From: Theristus sp. LFF4_11
Lineage: Eukaryota; Nematoda; Chromadorea; Monhysterida; Xyalidae
Direction of reading: 5' to 3'
Assembly (NCBI GenBank): GCA_030248135.1
Contig: JASANC010003653.1
Span: 37,327-101,326 of the forward strand
DNA length: 64,000 nucleotides
The notes beneath the pieces were generated by a model. The model did no database searches. It saw only the letters and a program-made list of their open reading frames with translations, and was not told the DNA's origin. Positions 1 to 11,679 of the stretch are shown here, in pieces. A program made the position numbers and the translations under genes. How positions within the stretch are numbered: the first letter of the stretch is position 1; the number at the start of each line of letters is the position of its first letter.

Positions 1-6
1 AGTGAC

Positions 7-273
7 TCACACGTGGAAATATTTGTACCGGTTAATCCCGTTTACGTCTAGCTTTTCCTTTGTAGCCCGAACAAGCGCTGATGTGCGCTGACTTTTTCGG
101 GGCTCTGTAGTTCCGTTAGTGTTGTCTTTTGACAGTTCAGCTTCAGGATTGACCAATTGATCTGCATTCGTGTTGCTGTCGCTGAACGCGAGTTTCTTCT
201 TTGTTGATTTTCCTTTTTTTAAACTACTGCTTTTTGTAGATTGATTATCTTGTTTGCTGAGTGGCTCTTCCAT
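7..273 (-). CDS. 5' part of a basic, Ser/Lys-rich protein, running off the left edge
   Basis: Reading leftward from an ATG at 273, an open frame of about 88 codons begins MEEPLSKQDNQSTKSS and continues through Lys/Ser-rich, low-complexity sequence with KKGKSTKKK and RKSQRT. No signal peptide or membrane segment is visible, and the composition suggests a disordered, possibly nuclear protein. The frame meets TGA at 7-9, but that stop lies inside a GTGAGT, a consensus donor, so the coding sequence may continue beyond the window. The frame is open upstream of this ATG to 396, and a TTTCAG acceptor at about 293-298 makes an internal exon possible. Further open stretches with minus-strand splice-like borders lie at about 480-560 and 692-768, but I could not join them in phase. 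No family is recognised. Confidence 0.35.
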   Translation of the reverse strand: MEEPLSKQDNQSTKSSSLKKGKSTKKKLAFSDSNTNADQLVNPEAELSKDNTNGTTEPRKSQRTSALVRATKEKLDVNGINRYKYFHV

Positions 274-1150
274 CCGTCGACTGTCGATTGTGCTCTGAAA
301 GTAGTAAAATATTTGCAAAAAATGCTTTTCTGGAGTGATGCTAAAGCAAATCATGCAAAGTTGAAAATAATGCTTTTCGGGAGCAAAAAAATGCAAGTTA
401 TGTGTTCAAACATCCACACATTCTGCTCACTCTTACTCTTTTAACCTTACTCTTACCTTCTGTGCACACGCACACTTTCTTCAGGGTTGCGGTGGGCAAC
501 AACGATGGCTCATTATGCTGATAATGGCTGCTTTCATTGGCCGGTCTGTGTCTACTCAGGTTTCTTCAGCAATCAATGAATTATATGTGTCTGTCTGGCC
601 CAAGAAAACAATCATTAAAAGTACGCTAAGCTAAACACAGTGTGTTAAACTATGTGAAGTTAAAAAAAATGTTGTGTACCTTGACGCAGGGGCCAAGTTC
701 TGCGAGAGCTCGTTGTTCGCATTCGCGCGCCGTACGCACGGATGAGATTTCGTAAACGTTATCTGAAAAATATTTTAAAAATCTTTTAAAGTTAAACAAT
801 CAAGCTAAAACTGCAAACAAAACAACAAACCGTAAATAAAATCCAATGGCCTGCTTTCTCTGTCGGTTGTCCGCTGCTTTTCGCTCGCAGTATTTTCTTT
901 GGACGATGCCATAATCAACTGAAATAACGTTACCCATAAAAGCCCGTGTCTTTCATAAGTCTTAGTCTCTTTCATAACCGAACAGTTTCAGCGATTAAAC
1001 GCCTCCATTTAATTTGGATTCTTAGACATACAGAGCAATAACAAAATTGCCTTCAGTCACGCCATGTTCGTGGAGGCGTTCGAAATGCAAACAGCACCGA
1101 ACACTGGTTATTTGATCGGAATTAAAACAGTAAAGTGTCGAAAATTCTAC

Positions 1151-1418
1151 ATACCGTAAAGTCTTGCATATAAGGTCTCCTTATATAAATTTGAAAATTA
1201 AAAATTTCTGAAAAAAGTGGAATTTTGTGTGACAACCTTATAAGTGGGAGGAGGTTTTATAAAGCGAAGATCAGGAATTCCGGGCCTTATAAACGAAGTG
1301 GCATTTTGACCAAGCCAAAAATTTGAATTTTTTGGTTTCCCGCCGTGTGACACTCCACCCACTTTTGGGTGGGGGTCTTATAAGTGGGAGGAACCTTATA
1401 TGCAAGACTTTACGGTAT
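1151..1418. mobile_element. MITE family A, complete copy
   Basis: The element is bounded by near-perfect terminal inverted repeats of about 25 bp that begin TACCGTAAAGTCTTGCATAT, with the reverse complement at the right end. Inside are further short inverted motifs (CTTATAAGTGGGAGG) and no credible transposase. At about 268 bp it is a typical non-autonomous DNA element. Flanking TA/AT bases fit a 2-bp target duplication but are ambiguous because the termini are themselves TA-rich. A truncated second copy lies at 62818. The outer TACCGTA is shared with MITE family B. Confidence 0.8.
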
Positions 1419-2190
1419 AAGTCATGGGTACCTCATTACGAAAATTAGTAACGCAAAACAAATAACCATTGTTATGACAATTCTGATAACAATTCAAGCC
1501 TTTCTGGCGCATTCGTATGTAAACTACGCTTTTTTCCACGGTTTGTACACATTTTTATCTCGTGACCATAGCAAAAAATCAACTGTGCGGCCAGAGAAAT
1601 TCGGTTTTATCCTATTTTATAAGCTGGCGCACGCGCTTAATAAACCGAAAAATAAGTTTACGTACTGTTACTTAGTAACGTCACGAGTGCGTACCGTGGC
1701 CAAGAAATGTATATGCGTGTTGAGGCTGTGCTTTGTGGCGTGGTTATATAGCTTGTGTGTGCGATGGACGTCAGCTTGCAACCTGTCAACTCACGTTTAC
1801 ATAGGGTGTACACGAGGTTAATTTATTTACTCCCCTCTGAATAGACAGTAGACGGCTTGCTCTGTGAATGTGACACTTTGTAAGAAAACCACGAAGTCGC
1901 AACAAAAGAAGACTATTCTGTGGGAAAATGCATGGAGGCTCCTTGAAGCATGCCGGATAGTTCATACGTAAAACCAAAACAAACCGGCGGTGGTGCGTCG
2001 TTGTTGCAAAAGCTTTGAATTCTTGGTCGCAGGGATTGATTTGAAATGCAAAATATAAAGGTCTCGCGGCATAACTTCGGTGAAATTACCGTCAATAACC
2101 GATTAAGCGGTAACAGAGAAAAAATGCAGCGGCAATTGTTGGTTGGTAGTACCGTGCACTTATTGTGCGCTTGCGGTGTAGGTCCGCAAA

Positions 2191-2813
2191 ATGCATTGTG
2201 ATGATTTCGGTTCTTTCAAGCATTCCTGCGTAGCCATTTGTGGTCTCCCACAGTGCAAAAAGCGATTGGTGCAAAAGGACATGAGGTATGACAAGTTTTT
2301 TATTTGTTTTTCTATAATTGTTTCCGACATGGTTTTTTGTCTATCTGTTGGCACCAAGTGACACGTCATAAGTTTTGTGAAATTGTTGTATTGTTCGTTC
2401 TTGTGGTGTCATTTGAAATTTTTTAACGTTAGAGGTTCAAAATCATGGTTATTGCAAAAGTTCAATGCAGTTGTATCTGAATAATTTTTTTCAATTGCGT
2501 GGCGAGTGTCAAACCTGCCTGGTTGGTGTTTCAGGGTTAACCGTGCGAGCTGTACCAACAGGGTTTTCAACTTTTGGCAAACTTGCAAAGAAAAATGAAG
2601 CAATATCATTCCATCATCACATAAAAACAAATTTGATGGTTTTCTGCAAACAAAATTGCAGAAGCTCTTGTTGCGAAGTTGCGAAAGCAAACAGCACTTG
2701 AAGCTGAAGATTCAATTTCAAAACTGGATTGCCATGACATGATGAGTTATGCACCTGATGTAAACACAGAACTGTCTGATTTTTTAGGGCTCCTCGTTAA
2801 ACTAAAAAAGTGA
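2191..2813 (+). pseudogene. Possible small or decayed gene with a Cys-rich first exon and helical tail
   Basis: An ATG at 2191 opens an exon-like stretch (MHCDDFGSFKHSCVAICG...) with five cysteines, ending at a GT donor after 2285. An acceptor at 2431 continues it in phase (RGSKSWLLQK). Another open block, rich in basic and aromatic residues, spans about 2518-2650. A final block of about 50 codons ends at TGA 2811-2813 and looks like an amphipathic helix (KLRKQTALEAEDSISKL). The last two blocks are in different frames with no convincing intron between them. I therefore read this either as an unresolved multi-exon gene or as a decayed one, perhaps from a transposon. No family is recognised. 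Confidence 0.25.
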
Positions 2814-3115
2814 GATTTTGATGAGAACACAGTTTACAGTCTTTCATCCGGTTAATTAAAAAAAAGCTCAATTCTCGTTTAGCTTGAAGCACCGCTGTGA
2901 TAAATGGGATGTTAAAACTCGTAATTAGTCAACACATTTATTCACATTCCTTTTGATAAATAGCACACGTAACTCTGTAATGCACAATACACAATGTCAT
3001 CAGCAACAGATTTTTTGAATTCTGTCTGACCATGCGTGATTCATTTTATACAGCATACTGACTTCAAAGCCTGTTTGTTCTGACTTTCACGCCTTTTTCC
3101 TTCTTGTTTGTTACT

Positions 3116-3526
3116 TACCGTATTACCTCCAATAAACCCCCATGAAGGATTAATACGTCAGCGACTTTTAGGGGTGGGGGTATATTCTTGGGGGGTTTGC
3201 AGAAAAATAGCAAAAATACCTTGCATGGCAGGCAAGAAAGTCGCAGAAACTTCTAGTCTACATAGAAATTTTCTTTTATAACAGCCTTTTGTAATGAAAT
3301 TACCATTAACTCATCCCTTTGGGGCCGTTGGTAGCACAATTTCATCATTTTAACTGCAACCAGCCACTGAATTCGCTGGGTATGTGTTTCAAACAGGTTT
3401 CCAATAATCCCCCATGGGGATTATTTGTGGGGGGATTATTTGGAAACCTGTCGGGGGGGGGTGGGGTTTATTGGTGGGGGGGGGGGTTAATGGTGGGGGG
3501 AGGGGTTTAATGGGGGTAATACGGTA
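3116..3526. mobile_element. MITE family B, copy 1
   Basis: The terminal inverted repeats are TACCGTATTACC and GGTAATACGGTA. The interior has runs of C on one side and G on the other (AATAAACCCCC / GGGGTTTATT) that can fold back, and a central unique part containing CTGAATTCGCTGGGTATGTG. Two more full copies are in the window: 37361-37808 in the opposite orientation, and 49376-49826. There is no coding capacity. The open frames inside it are products of the G/C runs. Confidence 0.85.
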
Positions 3527-4273
3527 TGATATGTCGATAAAATTAGACATTTTAAAAATGCAACAATGTTGGAATCGAGCAATGGAATCAAATCGGCGTC
3601 CGGCCACTTTATTTAATATTTACGTTGACGTTTACATCATCGGTAGAGCCCATTCAGTAAACCGTACGTAGTAACAGCAGGGTCAACAGGCACGAGACAA
3701 CATGGCACAACACGGCACAGAATGGTACAGCACGGATCGACACAACACGACACGCACGGCATCGAATCGAACGACTGGGTATGGGTATGGCACGTTAAGG
3801 CAAGGAGGGCACATATACCGTAGCAGCAGCTGTGGATTGTCAGTGAGACGTTACGTGACGTAACGCAATTGTGGGGAACACGTGGTTCGCAGAACTGCCG
3901 CGACTCGATGTACGTCGAAAGACGTCAGCACGGACGGGCCTTTAAAAGCACGCCACACCGCCCACGAAAGGGCGCGAGTGGCAAGCAACGTGTGCTGTGG
4001 CGACGATACGCATATCAATGCCTGGGTTGACTAAACCAATAACTTTGCAATGTAAACTTTGCAATGAAATGTAAACAAAGAATGACAAGGATATGAACGG
4101 GCCAAAAACTCATAAAAAAGAGAATACCGAAAGATTGATTTCAAACAAGCTGACAGACGGTGAGTTTTATGGTGAAAGACAAGGGTATTTTATGGCCGCA
4201 CAATAAAGTTTGCTTTAGTTTTGGTTGCAACAGATTATCCCCAATCGTCGCAAATCCAGAAACGTTCAGCAAA

Positions 4274-6728
4274 ATGTCAGCCGAGGTCAACAATTTCGAG
4301 CAGCTGCTGGCGCACGTGAAGCCGATGGGCAAATGGCAGATTTCCGTGTATGCTCTGATCGCCTACGCGCAGTTTTGGCCGTCCGCCTTGAATTTGATCA
4401 TGGTGTTCATTGGCATCACGCCGAGTTTTCATTGCGAAATTCCCGAGTTGCATGCGGCAAACTGGACCGAAACGGAGAAACGGAAGTTGGTTTACAATAA
4501 TTCAATTTACACACCATCCAATTTACTTCTGCTCACGATTAAACCATTATAGCAAACAGTTCCCATTGTTAAACCTTGGAAAGTGGGTTATGTTTGAAAA
4601 AAATTAGTCTGCGTTCTTTTGCACCGCACAATTTTGCCAAATCAATGATTTTCAGGTTTTGTTTTTTCACAGGTTTTTCATATAACTAGTTTTATGTTCC
4701 AGTTTGACAACGCTTGCCAATGTGGAAGAGTGCTCTGTGGTGGATCGCAATTATTCCCTTGAGGCTGAGCAGCCGTTCAATCAGGTGATTACATCATTAC
4801 TTCCTGCAGCGGAGAGAAACGACACTAACACAAGACCGTGCGACAATGTTGTATTCGGCAAAAACGGACCTATGAAGACCACGTTGGTATCAGCGGTTAG
4901 TTTAATTTGAGCAATTATTTTCGCAACAGTGATAATGGGCGTTGTAACTCTTTTCCAGTTCGAATTGGTCTGCAACAACAAGCTGGGTGCGACGCACGCG
5001 CAGGCAGCATACATGCTTGGGATGTTGCTGGGAGCTCTCATATGTGGACCATTGGCGGACAGGTTTGTTTGTGGACAGGAAAGAGAGCAAGGTGGAGAAA
5101 CAGGTGACAAGAAAAAAGTGATAACCAATTAGAATCGGACGCAAGCCACTGATCGTCGTGTCTGGCATTGCCACTGGTGCCACGGCAATCATGACCGCCT
5201 ACGCACCAAACTTTTTCTGGCTGCTCGTGTTTCGATTCTTGAGCTCGTTCACGACCACGCCTGGCTGGGCAACCATGTTTACATTAGGTTGGTGTTAATT
5301 CTTAATTTGCCGATCGGTCAGCTCAGTAAAATTGCGCGGCTGTCACCTCAACAAACCGGCTCACCTCTGATTTCCACAAATTTCAGCGTTAGAAATCACT
5401 TCCGCAAAATACCGCACACTAATTGGTGCGTTTTTCTTTCTACCGTACTCGTTTGGCTACGCGTTTCTGTCGGTTGTGGCGCTGCTGACGCGTGACTGGC
5501 AGCTGATCTGCCTCTGGCTAGCGGTGCCAAATTTTTTAGTGATTGCGTTTATCTGGTTAGCTTAAATTTTTTGTCATTATTTTTGGTGCCAAAAACAAAC
5601 GCATGTCCACAGTCCTGTGCCAACAGATCAATTTTTTCGGTTGTTTCCGGAAAGTCCCAGATGGTTGCTGCTGAAAGGCCGTGTCGCTGAAGCAGAGCGC
5701 GTCATTGCAACCGCCTGTCTGTTGAACGGTTCAACTGTGCCCTCTGGATTTGACTTGAATGAATTGAGCAAAAAAATGGGAGAACAGGTGATTTTAAGTG
5801 CTGTAATAAGTTGATTGGATGAAGAATAAAGTTGACTGTTGTAGGAAGAAATGAACAACAAATCTTCGAAGACGATACTCAGTCTGTTCGCGTGCGATCG
5901 GCACCCATCAAGGTTGAAGTACCCACGCTTGGTGGGACGCGCGTTCAACTTGTATTTTAACTGGTTGGTTTTGTTCTTGATATAATTATTTCCAGGTTTA
6001 CAAGCGAAGTGACAAAACAATTTCTCAGGATTGTAAACTCAATGGTCTACTATGGCGTGTCGCTGAACGTAGGCAGTCTAGCAGGCGACGTCTTTCTAAA
6101 CAACGCTCTGATGGGATTGATAGAGATTCCTGCATACGGCCTCAGTTTCGCGTTGATGCTCATTGGACGGAAACCAGCGCTGGCACTGACATTGTTCTGC
6201 GCGGGCGTAGCGCTGCTGCTGGTGCCTTGGATTCCAGGTGCGGAAATCGTGTTGTTCACGTTCACGTTTACATGCAGCAACTTGATGACCTATCAATGTT
6301 TGAGATACAATGGCTTGGTTGACCGTTACATTAGCGATGATCGGCAAGATGTGCATCTCAGCAAGTTTCGGCATCGTCTACGCGTTCACGACCGAATTGT
6401 ACCCCACCGTTGTACGCACCAGCGGTTTGGCATCCAGCTCTGCCGCTGCGCGAATTGGGTCGATTTCAGCGCCATATATTGCTGATTTGGGAAAACTGGT
6501 CAAGTTTTGAAATAATTATTCTGGGAAATTAAAGTTTTTAACTTGCGCTACTAAATGTTTCAGAGTGCCGACCTTGCCTTTTTACCCATGGTTGTGTTTG
6601 GCGTGTTTTCGCTGTTAGCGGGCTTGTTGACATTGTGGCTGCCAGAAACGAAAGGCAGACGTTTGGCAGAAATTCTCGAGCAAGCGACACATTTGGAAAA
6701 AGAAACCGCAAAGGCTTCCAACATGTGA
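4274..6728 (+). CDS. SLC22-family (organic cation/anion transporter-like) MFS carrier
   Basis: This is a plasma-membrane solute carrier of the major facilitator superfamily. I place ten exons: 4274-4485, 4703-4895, 4959-5062, 5133-5287, 5387-5555, 5613-5787, 5845-5963, 5996-6237, 6305-6498 and 6564-6728. They sum to 1728 nt, an exact open frame of 575 aa. Family hallmarks appear in the expected order: a first membrane segment, a large extracellular loop with sequons, the FELVC motif before TM2, the MFS loop motif GPLADRIGRKP (split by intron 3), ALEITSAKYR, FPESPRWLL after TM6, ELYPTVVRTSGLA near TM11, and LPETKGRRL at the C-terminus. Length matches the usual 530-580 aa. The TGA at 6726 overlaps a GTGAGT donor, so a further 3' exon is possible. 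The ATG at 4274 puts the first TM where the family has it. The substrate cannot be told from sequence. A paralogue lies at 34.8 kb. Confidence 0.93.
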
Positions 6729-7622
6729 GTATTGTGGATTTATTCAAACGTGTCCGGATTAAAATGACGTCATTTGCTTTAAAAACGCCCGTGTCTCAAA
6801 GTACAGGCACTAAAATGTCAGTTTGGCGTGACTGATTCGACATTCACCATTTGTTTACGGGAATAAATCGGCTAAACAGAAAGTCTGGTTTTCTGTGAAC
6901 GGCAAGCGCATGTTTTGCGGGCACATGACATCATTTCAGTGGGACACGTTTAAAAAAATAGGTCATACATGTGGTTTATTTCTGAGGAGATCGTCAGTCA
7001 AGTGATTGTGAAAGCAATTTCGTTTCAGTTATCCTATGGAAACAAGAAACAAACACATTGGCCCAGCTGAATCGGTCGTTCGTTACTGACAACTCTGTGT
7101 GATGTTGCTTGATACAACCAAGATTTGATTTCTAGAAAGTTTCTAGAAATTTCTGATTGGCATTTATTGGAGTTATTATCATTTTCTGAACGTCATTTTT
7201 ATTGCAACAAGACTCTTAAACTGAAGTGAATAAGATTTTTAACCTTTTGCCCATTGCTCATCATTGTCTCAATGGTGCCTTATTGATTGAACCCATGCAT
7301 GTTTTCGGGCGCAGGTAACGATGTACAGTTTTAGTCACGCCTAATTTTAGTGTGCTGTGCTCAGGTGGAAGAGGAAGTATTGGTTTTCATCAGTGCAGAT
7401 ATATTCAGTCAAACGAAACCTCATCATATAAAATGCATGCGCGTGGCTTGCATGCAGCTACTACTGCTGCCAGACCGGGTTTATTTCTGAGCTTCATCTA
7501 TGTGTGCTGTTTCGAATATCCAGTTATAGCAACAGCGTCGGTATAAATATGAGCTACTTCCGAAATGCGTTCTATTGCGCTTTACGTTTTTGAATGTGCA
7601 AGGATGAAAATTCAAGCGGATA
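6729..7622. other. Intergenic gap, no feature seen
   Basis: This AT-rich stretch separates the SLC22 gene from the small secreted-protein gene. I see no repeat, RNA gene or spliceable coding block here. The TATA-like TATAAATAT at about 7543 lies 80 bp upstream of the next ATG and could be part of its promoter. Confidence 0.4.
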
Positions 7623-8050
7623 ATGCTCATGCTGGCGACTCATTATTGTTGGGTATGGTGCTTCGTTTTTTCTGGTTAGTTGAACTTCAACAGCTTTTTT
7701 TAGCTTCTCATGTATTCTTATTACTGTTTCTTTCCAGTGTTAATGTTGGCACGTGGTAATAGCGACAGAAAAAACTGCACAGTTGCCGAAGTTCAATACT
7801 GGGCCGTCATGCTTCAGAAAGAAATTGTAATGCCTGCTACCGAGCGAAAAATTCGGTAAATTCAGAATTTCTGGCATGCTTTTTTTAAATTTTTGTTTGC
7901 AGAGCAACATCAATTACTTTTAGAGCACTTCAACAAATACTAAACCAGTGCAATCTGCACGCGGTTTGGTTGTTTTGTCCTGCACCTCACGCTCGACTAC
8001 TTCTGCGACCTATCCATGCAACCGTTGGCTCGTTGCCTGTGTTTTGGTAA
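7623..8050 (+). CDS. Small three-exon putative secreted protein, unknown family
   Basis: Exons at 7623-7674, 7738-7855 and 7903-8050 join through two short GT-AG introns (63 and 47 bp, acceptors TTTCCAG and TTTGCAG). They give exactly 105 codons plus TAA at 8048-8050. Phase is preserved at both junctions (phase 1 and phase 2). The N-terminus is hydrophobic (MLMLATHYCWVW followed by CFVFSVLMLA), as in a signal peptide, and is followed by a sequon NCT. The predicted mature part has three cysteines and a Pro/Arg/Leu-rich C-terminus ending SLPVFW. None of the exons is long enough to stand out as a single ORF. The terminal TGGTAA overlaps a possible GTAAAT donor, so more exons cannot be excluded. 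I do not recognise a family. It could be a secreted effector, peptide precursor or cuticle-type protein. Confidence 0.5.
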
Positions 8051-8339
8051 ATACAATGTACCTAGCGGTGATGCTTTTTGTTCTTTCTCGTGTCTTTCAC
8101 TGTTGGCCTTAATTAATCATAGTTATTGAAACGGCTCTTTCACAAATAATTTTCATGTTTGGAAATAATCGACAAAAAAAATGTCTTGTTGCAAAATATT
8201 TTTTTGAATCATGATCATGCACGATGGGTTTTTTTAAATGCTACTTTATATTTAAATGTGTTGATTTTTTAAACAAACCCTACTGAAGATCCCCCGTGCT
8301 CCTTTTCTGCTTAACGTGTGTCATGTCAACCTTTGTTCA

Positions 8340-11300
8340 TTAAGCGTTCTTTTCGTTTTCAAAAATTTCTGCGGCCTTCGCATTGTCAATTGCAAACGGA
8401 AAATCTTTCTTGCCCAGTAGCCAATAGGTGAAGTCTATACCTTTGTCCTGCAAAAAAATATGATTTTTGTAATAAATCAAAAATTTAAAATCACAAGCGT
8501 AAACATTCGTTTCGCTTTACCTTCGTTTTAATTTCTCCTCGGGGCTCTGTCACAAACTCTTCCGGATGGTTGTTCGTCAAATGACGATAAGCATTTGAAC
8601 TCAACTGAATTTGCAACGCTGGAACATTGAGATGGTTTTGAAAAAGTTCTTTTTGTTCATAAACTGTGAAAACTCGGTTTTAAAACGTGTTCAACTGACG
8701 TGCACTATTCGCTTCCATGTAATTTGCGATGGTGACCGTGTCGCCAAACAGACAATAACGGGGCATTTTTAGTCCCACGACTCCTGCTACCACGGGTCCT
8801 GAACAAAAATCACTGACATGTGTATGCAGTTGAGAGCACTAAGCAGCAGTGGGTGTCGATGCAAAAGCAAACCGGCATAGCAGCCTAGAAACGTGTTCCT
8901 CCGCACGTACCGGTGTGCACGCCGATTCGCATGAACAGCCGGCGGTTGTTGTGTGGAATGCGATACTCGTGCAACATCATCACGATCTCCAGCGAAAGCG
9001 TGCAAATTTCGGCGCTATGACGGCCGTGATTTGGTTTCGGCACGCCACTAACCTGATTGTTGTACCCGTTTTGGTGTTTAGTCAGAAGTCAATGCAAATG
9101 TTTAGAACTGCGATTCGGTTTTTTTTACAAAATCAACAACACTTGCCACAACGTAGGCATCGCCGATTGTTTCCACTTTGTAGACGTCGTAGCGATCGAG
9201 AACATCATCGAAACGGGTGTACAGCTCATTCAGCATATTCACCACCTTGTTCAGGATTTTTGAGGCATGAAATTTGTGAGAGGATTTTGCTCATGCACAA
9301 ATGTAAATGTTTACCTGCATTGGAGTGCACTGCGAAGAGAGATTAGTGAAACCGACAATGTCACTGAAGAACACCGTGGCGCTGTCGTATTGCTGCGGAA
9401 TTACCTAAAAAAACTGCTGCGAGTCAGCGAAATGAAAACAACCCAAAAATATCACAATTGTGCTATTCACTTGTCCGTGGTCGCGCAACGCATCAGCCAC
9501 TGATCTTGGTAGCATCGTCTGCAGGATTCGATCCGTGCGACTTTTCTGAAATTTTTAAAAATTATAGTTGGTATGGATAGATTACCGACATTTTTGCCAG
9601 CACAGAACTCGACAACCAATTTACCTCGGTTTTCATTTCGGCAATCTTCGTGTGCAACTGGGTGGCATACTTGCGCTGGTCTCTCATCAGTTTTGCAGTA
9701 CTGCAAAGTTGTTCTCAAAGTTCAATGCAACGTTCGATGTCGCAATGCAGTTTAAAAAGAAAAGAACGATTAAGATTAACAGCAAACAAACAGACGTTCG
9801 AATGTATAGAACAGCCATGATTGGGCAAATCGTGAGTACGACGCCGACCAGGATCCAACTGTTTCGTTGCTCCTTATCATATTCGTCAATTCGTTTCTAA
9901 ATAAAATGAGCAAAGGCTAAAGTGGAAAAATATTTCAAAAAATTACAAATTGTGAGATCCACCTTCAAATCGCTGTTGAGATCTTCGCGAATAAAATTTG
10001 CAACACTACCAATCAGTCCCATATAATCGGTCATGTTTGAGAACCAGGCTAAACCGCCTTCCGAACCGGCAGAACCACTGTTGTTGACCTGTGGTTTGCT
10101 CGGTTTGAGAAATAAAAGTTTTATTGAAAATGAAACTTTTTTAAAAATTATATATAGTTCCTGCACTTAACCTGAATCTTTTGTTCCAAAACAGCAAGTT
10201 CGCTGATTAGTGCTTGGTTCTGTTGTGCAATGCTCGCATACAGTTCGGAAACCTTTGGTATCATTTTTTGAATCAATTTGAACAGTTCCGCTGCGGTTTG
10301 TGATATTTCTGAAACGTTTTTGGCTGCGTAACTCATTTTCAAAGGCTGCAAACATGAAAACAGACACCACCAACTTGAAAACTCAATCGCTCGTTCGGTC
10401 GTAAAGCCACCGGAAGCAAAAAACGTTCCACCCAAAGCGCGTTTTATGCCTGTAACAAGCTCCATTAAAAAGCAAAGGAGTTGTAAAATATTGCAGGCGC
10501 GACTCACCGAAGAAGTCCTGCGCAAACAACAACAAGTTCAACGTTTGAGCCTTCAACCAAAAGGCGCTGTCGCTGTCTGCACGCTCCAACGCGAACACAC
10601 GCTCCAGCAGGCAGTTGATGATTTCGTTGTAGACACTGCGTTCGTGGAGAAGTTGAATGCAAAAAGCGTCACTACTGCGAAAACACGCAACGTTTCAAGC
10701 AACGCGATTCAATTCAATCAACTGTTAAATGCAGCACTGTTTTTTTAAAGGTTTCAACGGCAAAATTTTGAAGCTCACAATTTGTCATTATGACACGGAT
10801 CGTCGGAGACGAGACGCTGCGTGCGCAGTGTGTACAGCTGGCAGACGGTGTTGCCGTCAGGGTGCTGCGTCACGGCATCGTCCGTCCGTTGGTAGGCAGC
10901 GCGCACATCGATCCGGCACACGTCGCTGGTGGTGCCGAGCGTCTCGTTGATGTTGCTGCATGTGCGCTTTTCAGGTTCGCTCAGATCTTACTCACCAACA
11001 TAGCTCATTTTTTCCAATCACACGACACATTGTTGGTGTCGGGGGCGGGGGCGAGAGAGGCAAGCCCACAGTTTGACTGACGCACAGAAATCAACACAAA
11101 ACTCGCTACCTGATGCATCGCTGCAAGCGTTCGTTCTGCAGTCCGTCGATGACGTTCGTCAACGTGCGGATGTTCGACCACGACTCCGAGATGCGGCTCA
11201 ACGTTGCGTATTTGGTCCATCTGGAAAAGAACGTTTTTTTCACAATTTTGTTTTATTAGCGAACGGAAGTGTTCACAATTTGCAGTTTCAAAATGTTCAC

Positions 11301-11679
11301 GATTTCCTACCGTGTACTGAGTTCAGCAATTGCCAACGTTGTTACGGCGACGACCGGCAGGGCGACAACAGCAAACAACGAAATCGTCTGCATTGGAAAC
11401 GAAAATACAAATATAAATCCGGACTGTTGACTCATGCCCTCTAAATCTAAGTCAAGTATTTTAATAAGAAAAAAATGGGTGCGCGTCATGTACAACAGGT
11501 GCAGCTGTGCCAGTGGATTGGATGTTTTTTGAAAGATTTTTTGTGTCATTCCGTACACGCACCTGAAAATGACGACGAAGCCCTTTTCGGTTGGCACTGT
11601 CATCGCGAATTGAGGACATTGTATGGATGGATCGTAGCTCGTCGACAATGTCCGATCCAGGGTACACTTTGTTGGACAT
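8340..11679 (-). CDS. Membrane guanylate cyclase with NIT-like sensor domain
   Basis: This receptor-type enzyme would make cGMP from GTP in response to an extracellular cue. Seventeen exons run leftward from ATG 11679 to TAA 8340-8342, with lengths 117, 77, 111, 177, 167, 75, 152, 126, 101, 76, 75, 90, 96, 142, 99, 98 and 108. They sum to 1887 nt, or 628 aa. Order: short cytosolic N-terminus; TM1 at about residues 40-62; a NIT-like helical sensor (an LQNER element near 97-101, FGIKRALGG near 216, [11 protein letters not shown] near 305); TM2 at about 346-367; a signalling helix ([11 protein letters not shown]); then a class III cyclase domain from about 420 to 615. There is no kinase-homology domain. 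Metal-binding Asp are present at about 433 and 477, 44 apart as usual, as are the guanine-specifying Glu 473 and Cys 543 ([11 protein letters not shown]). The catalytic Asn and transition-state Arg positions are Thr 550 and Tyr 554. The exon 13/14 border admits alternative donors. Confidence 0.88.

Noticed and set aside
1384..1821. 145-codon plus-strand ORF
   Set aside because: Its first codons are the end of MITE A, and the rest shows no domain or consistent membrane topology. Length alone does not support it.
3319..3671. Gly/Trp-rich ORFs
   Set aside because: They are translations of the G-runs in MITE B. The same appears at 49448-49853 and, reversed, at 37470-37859.
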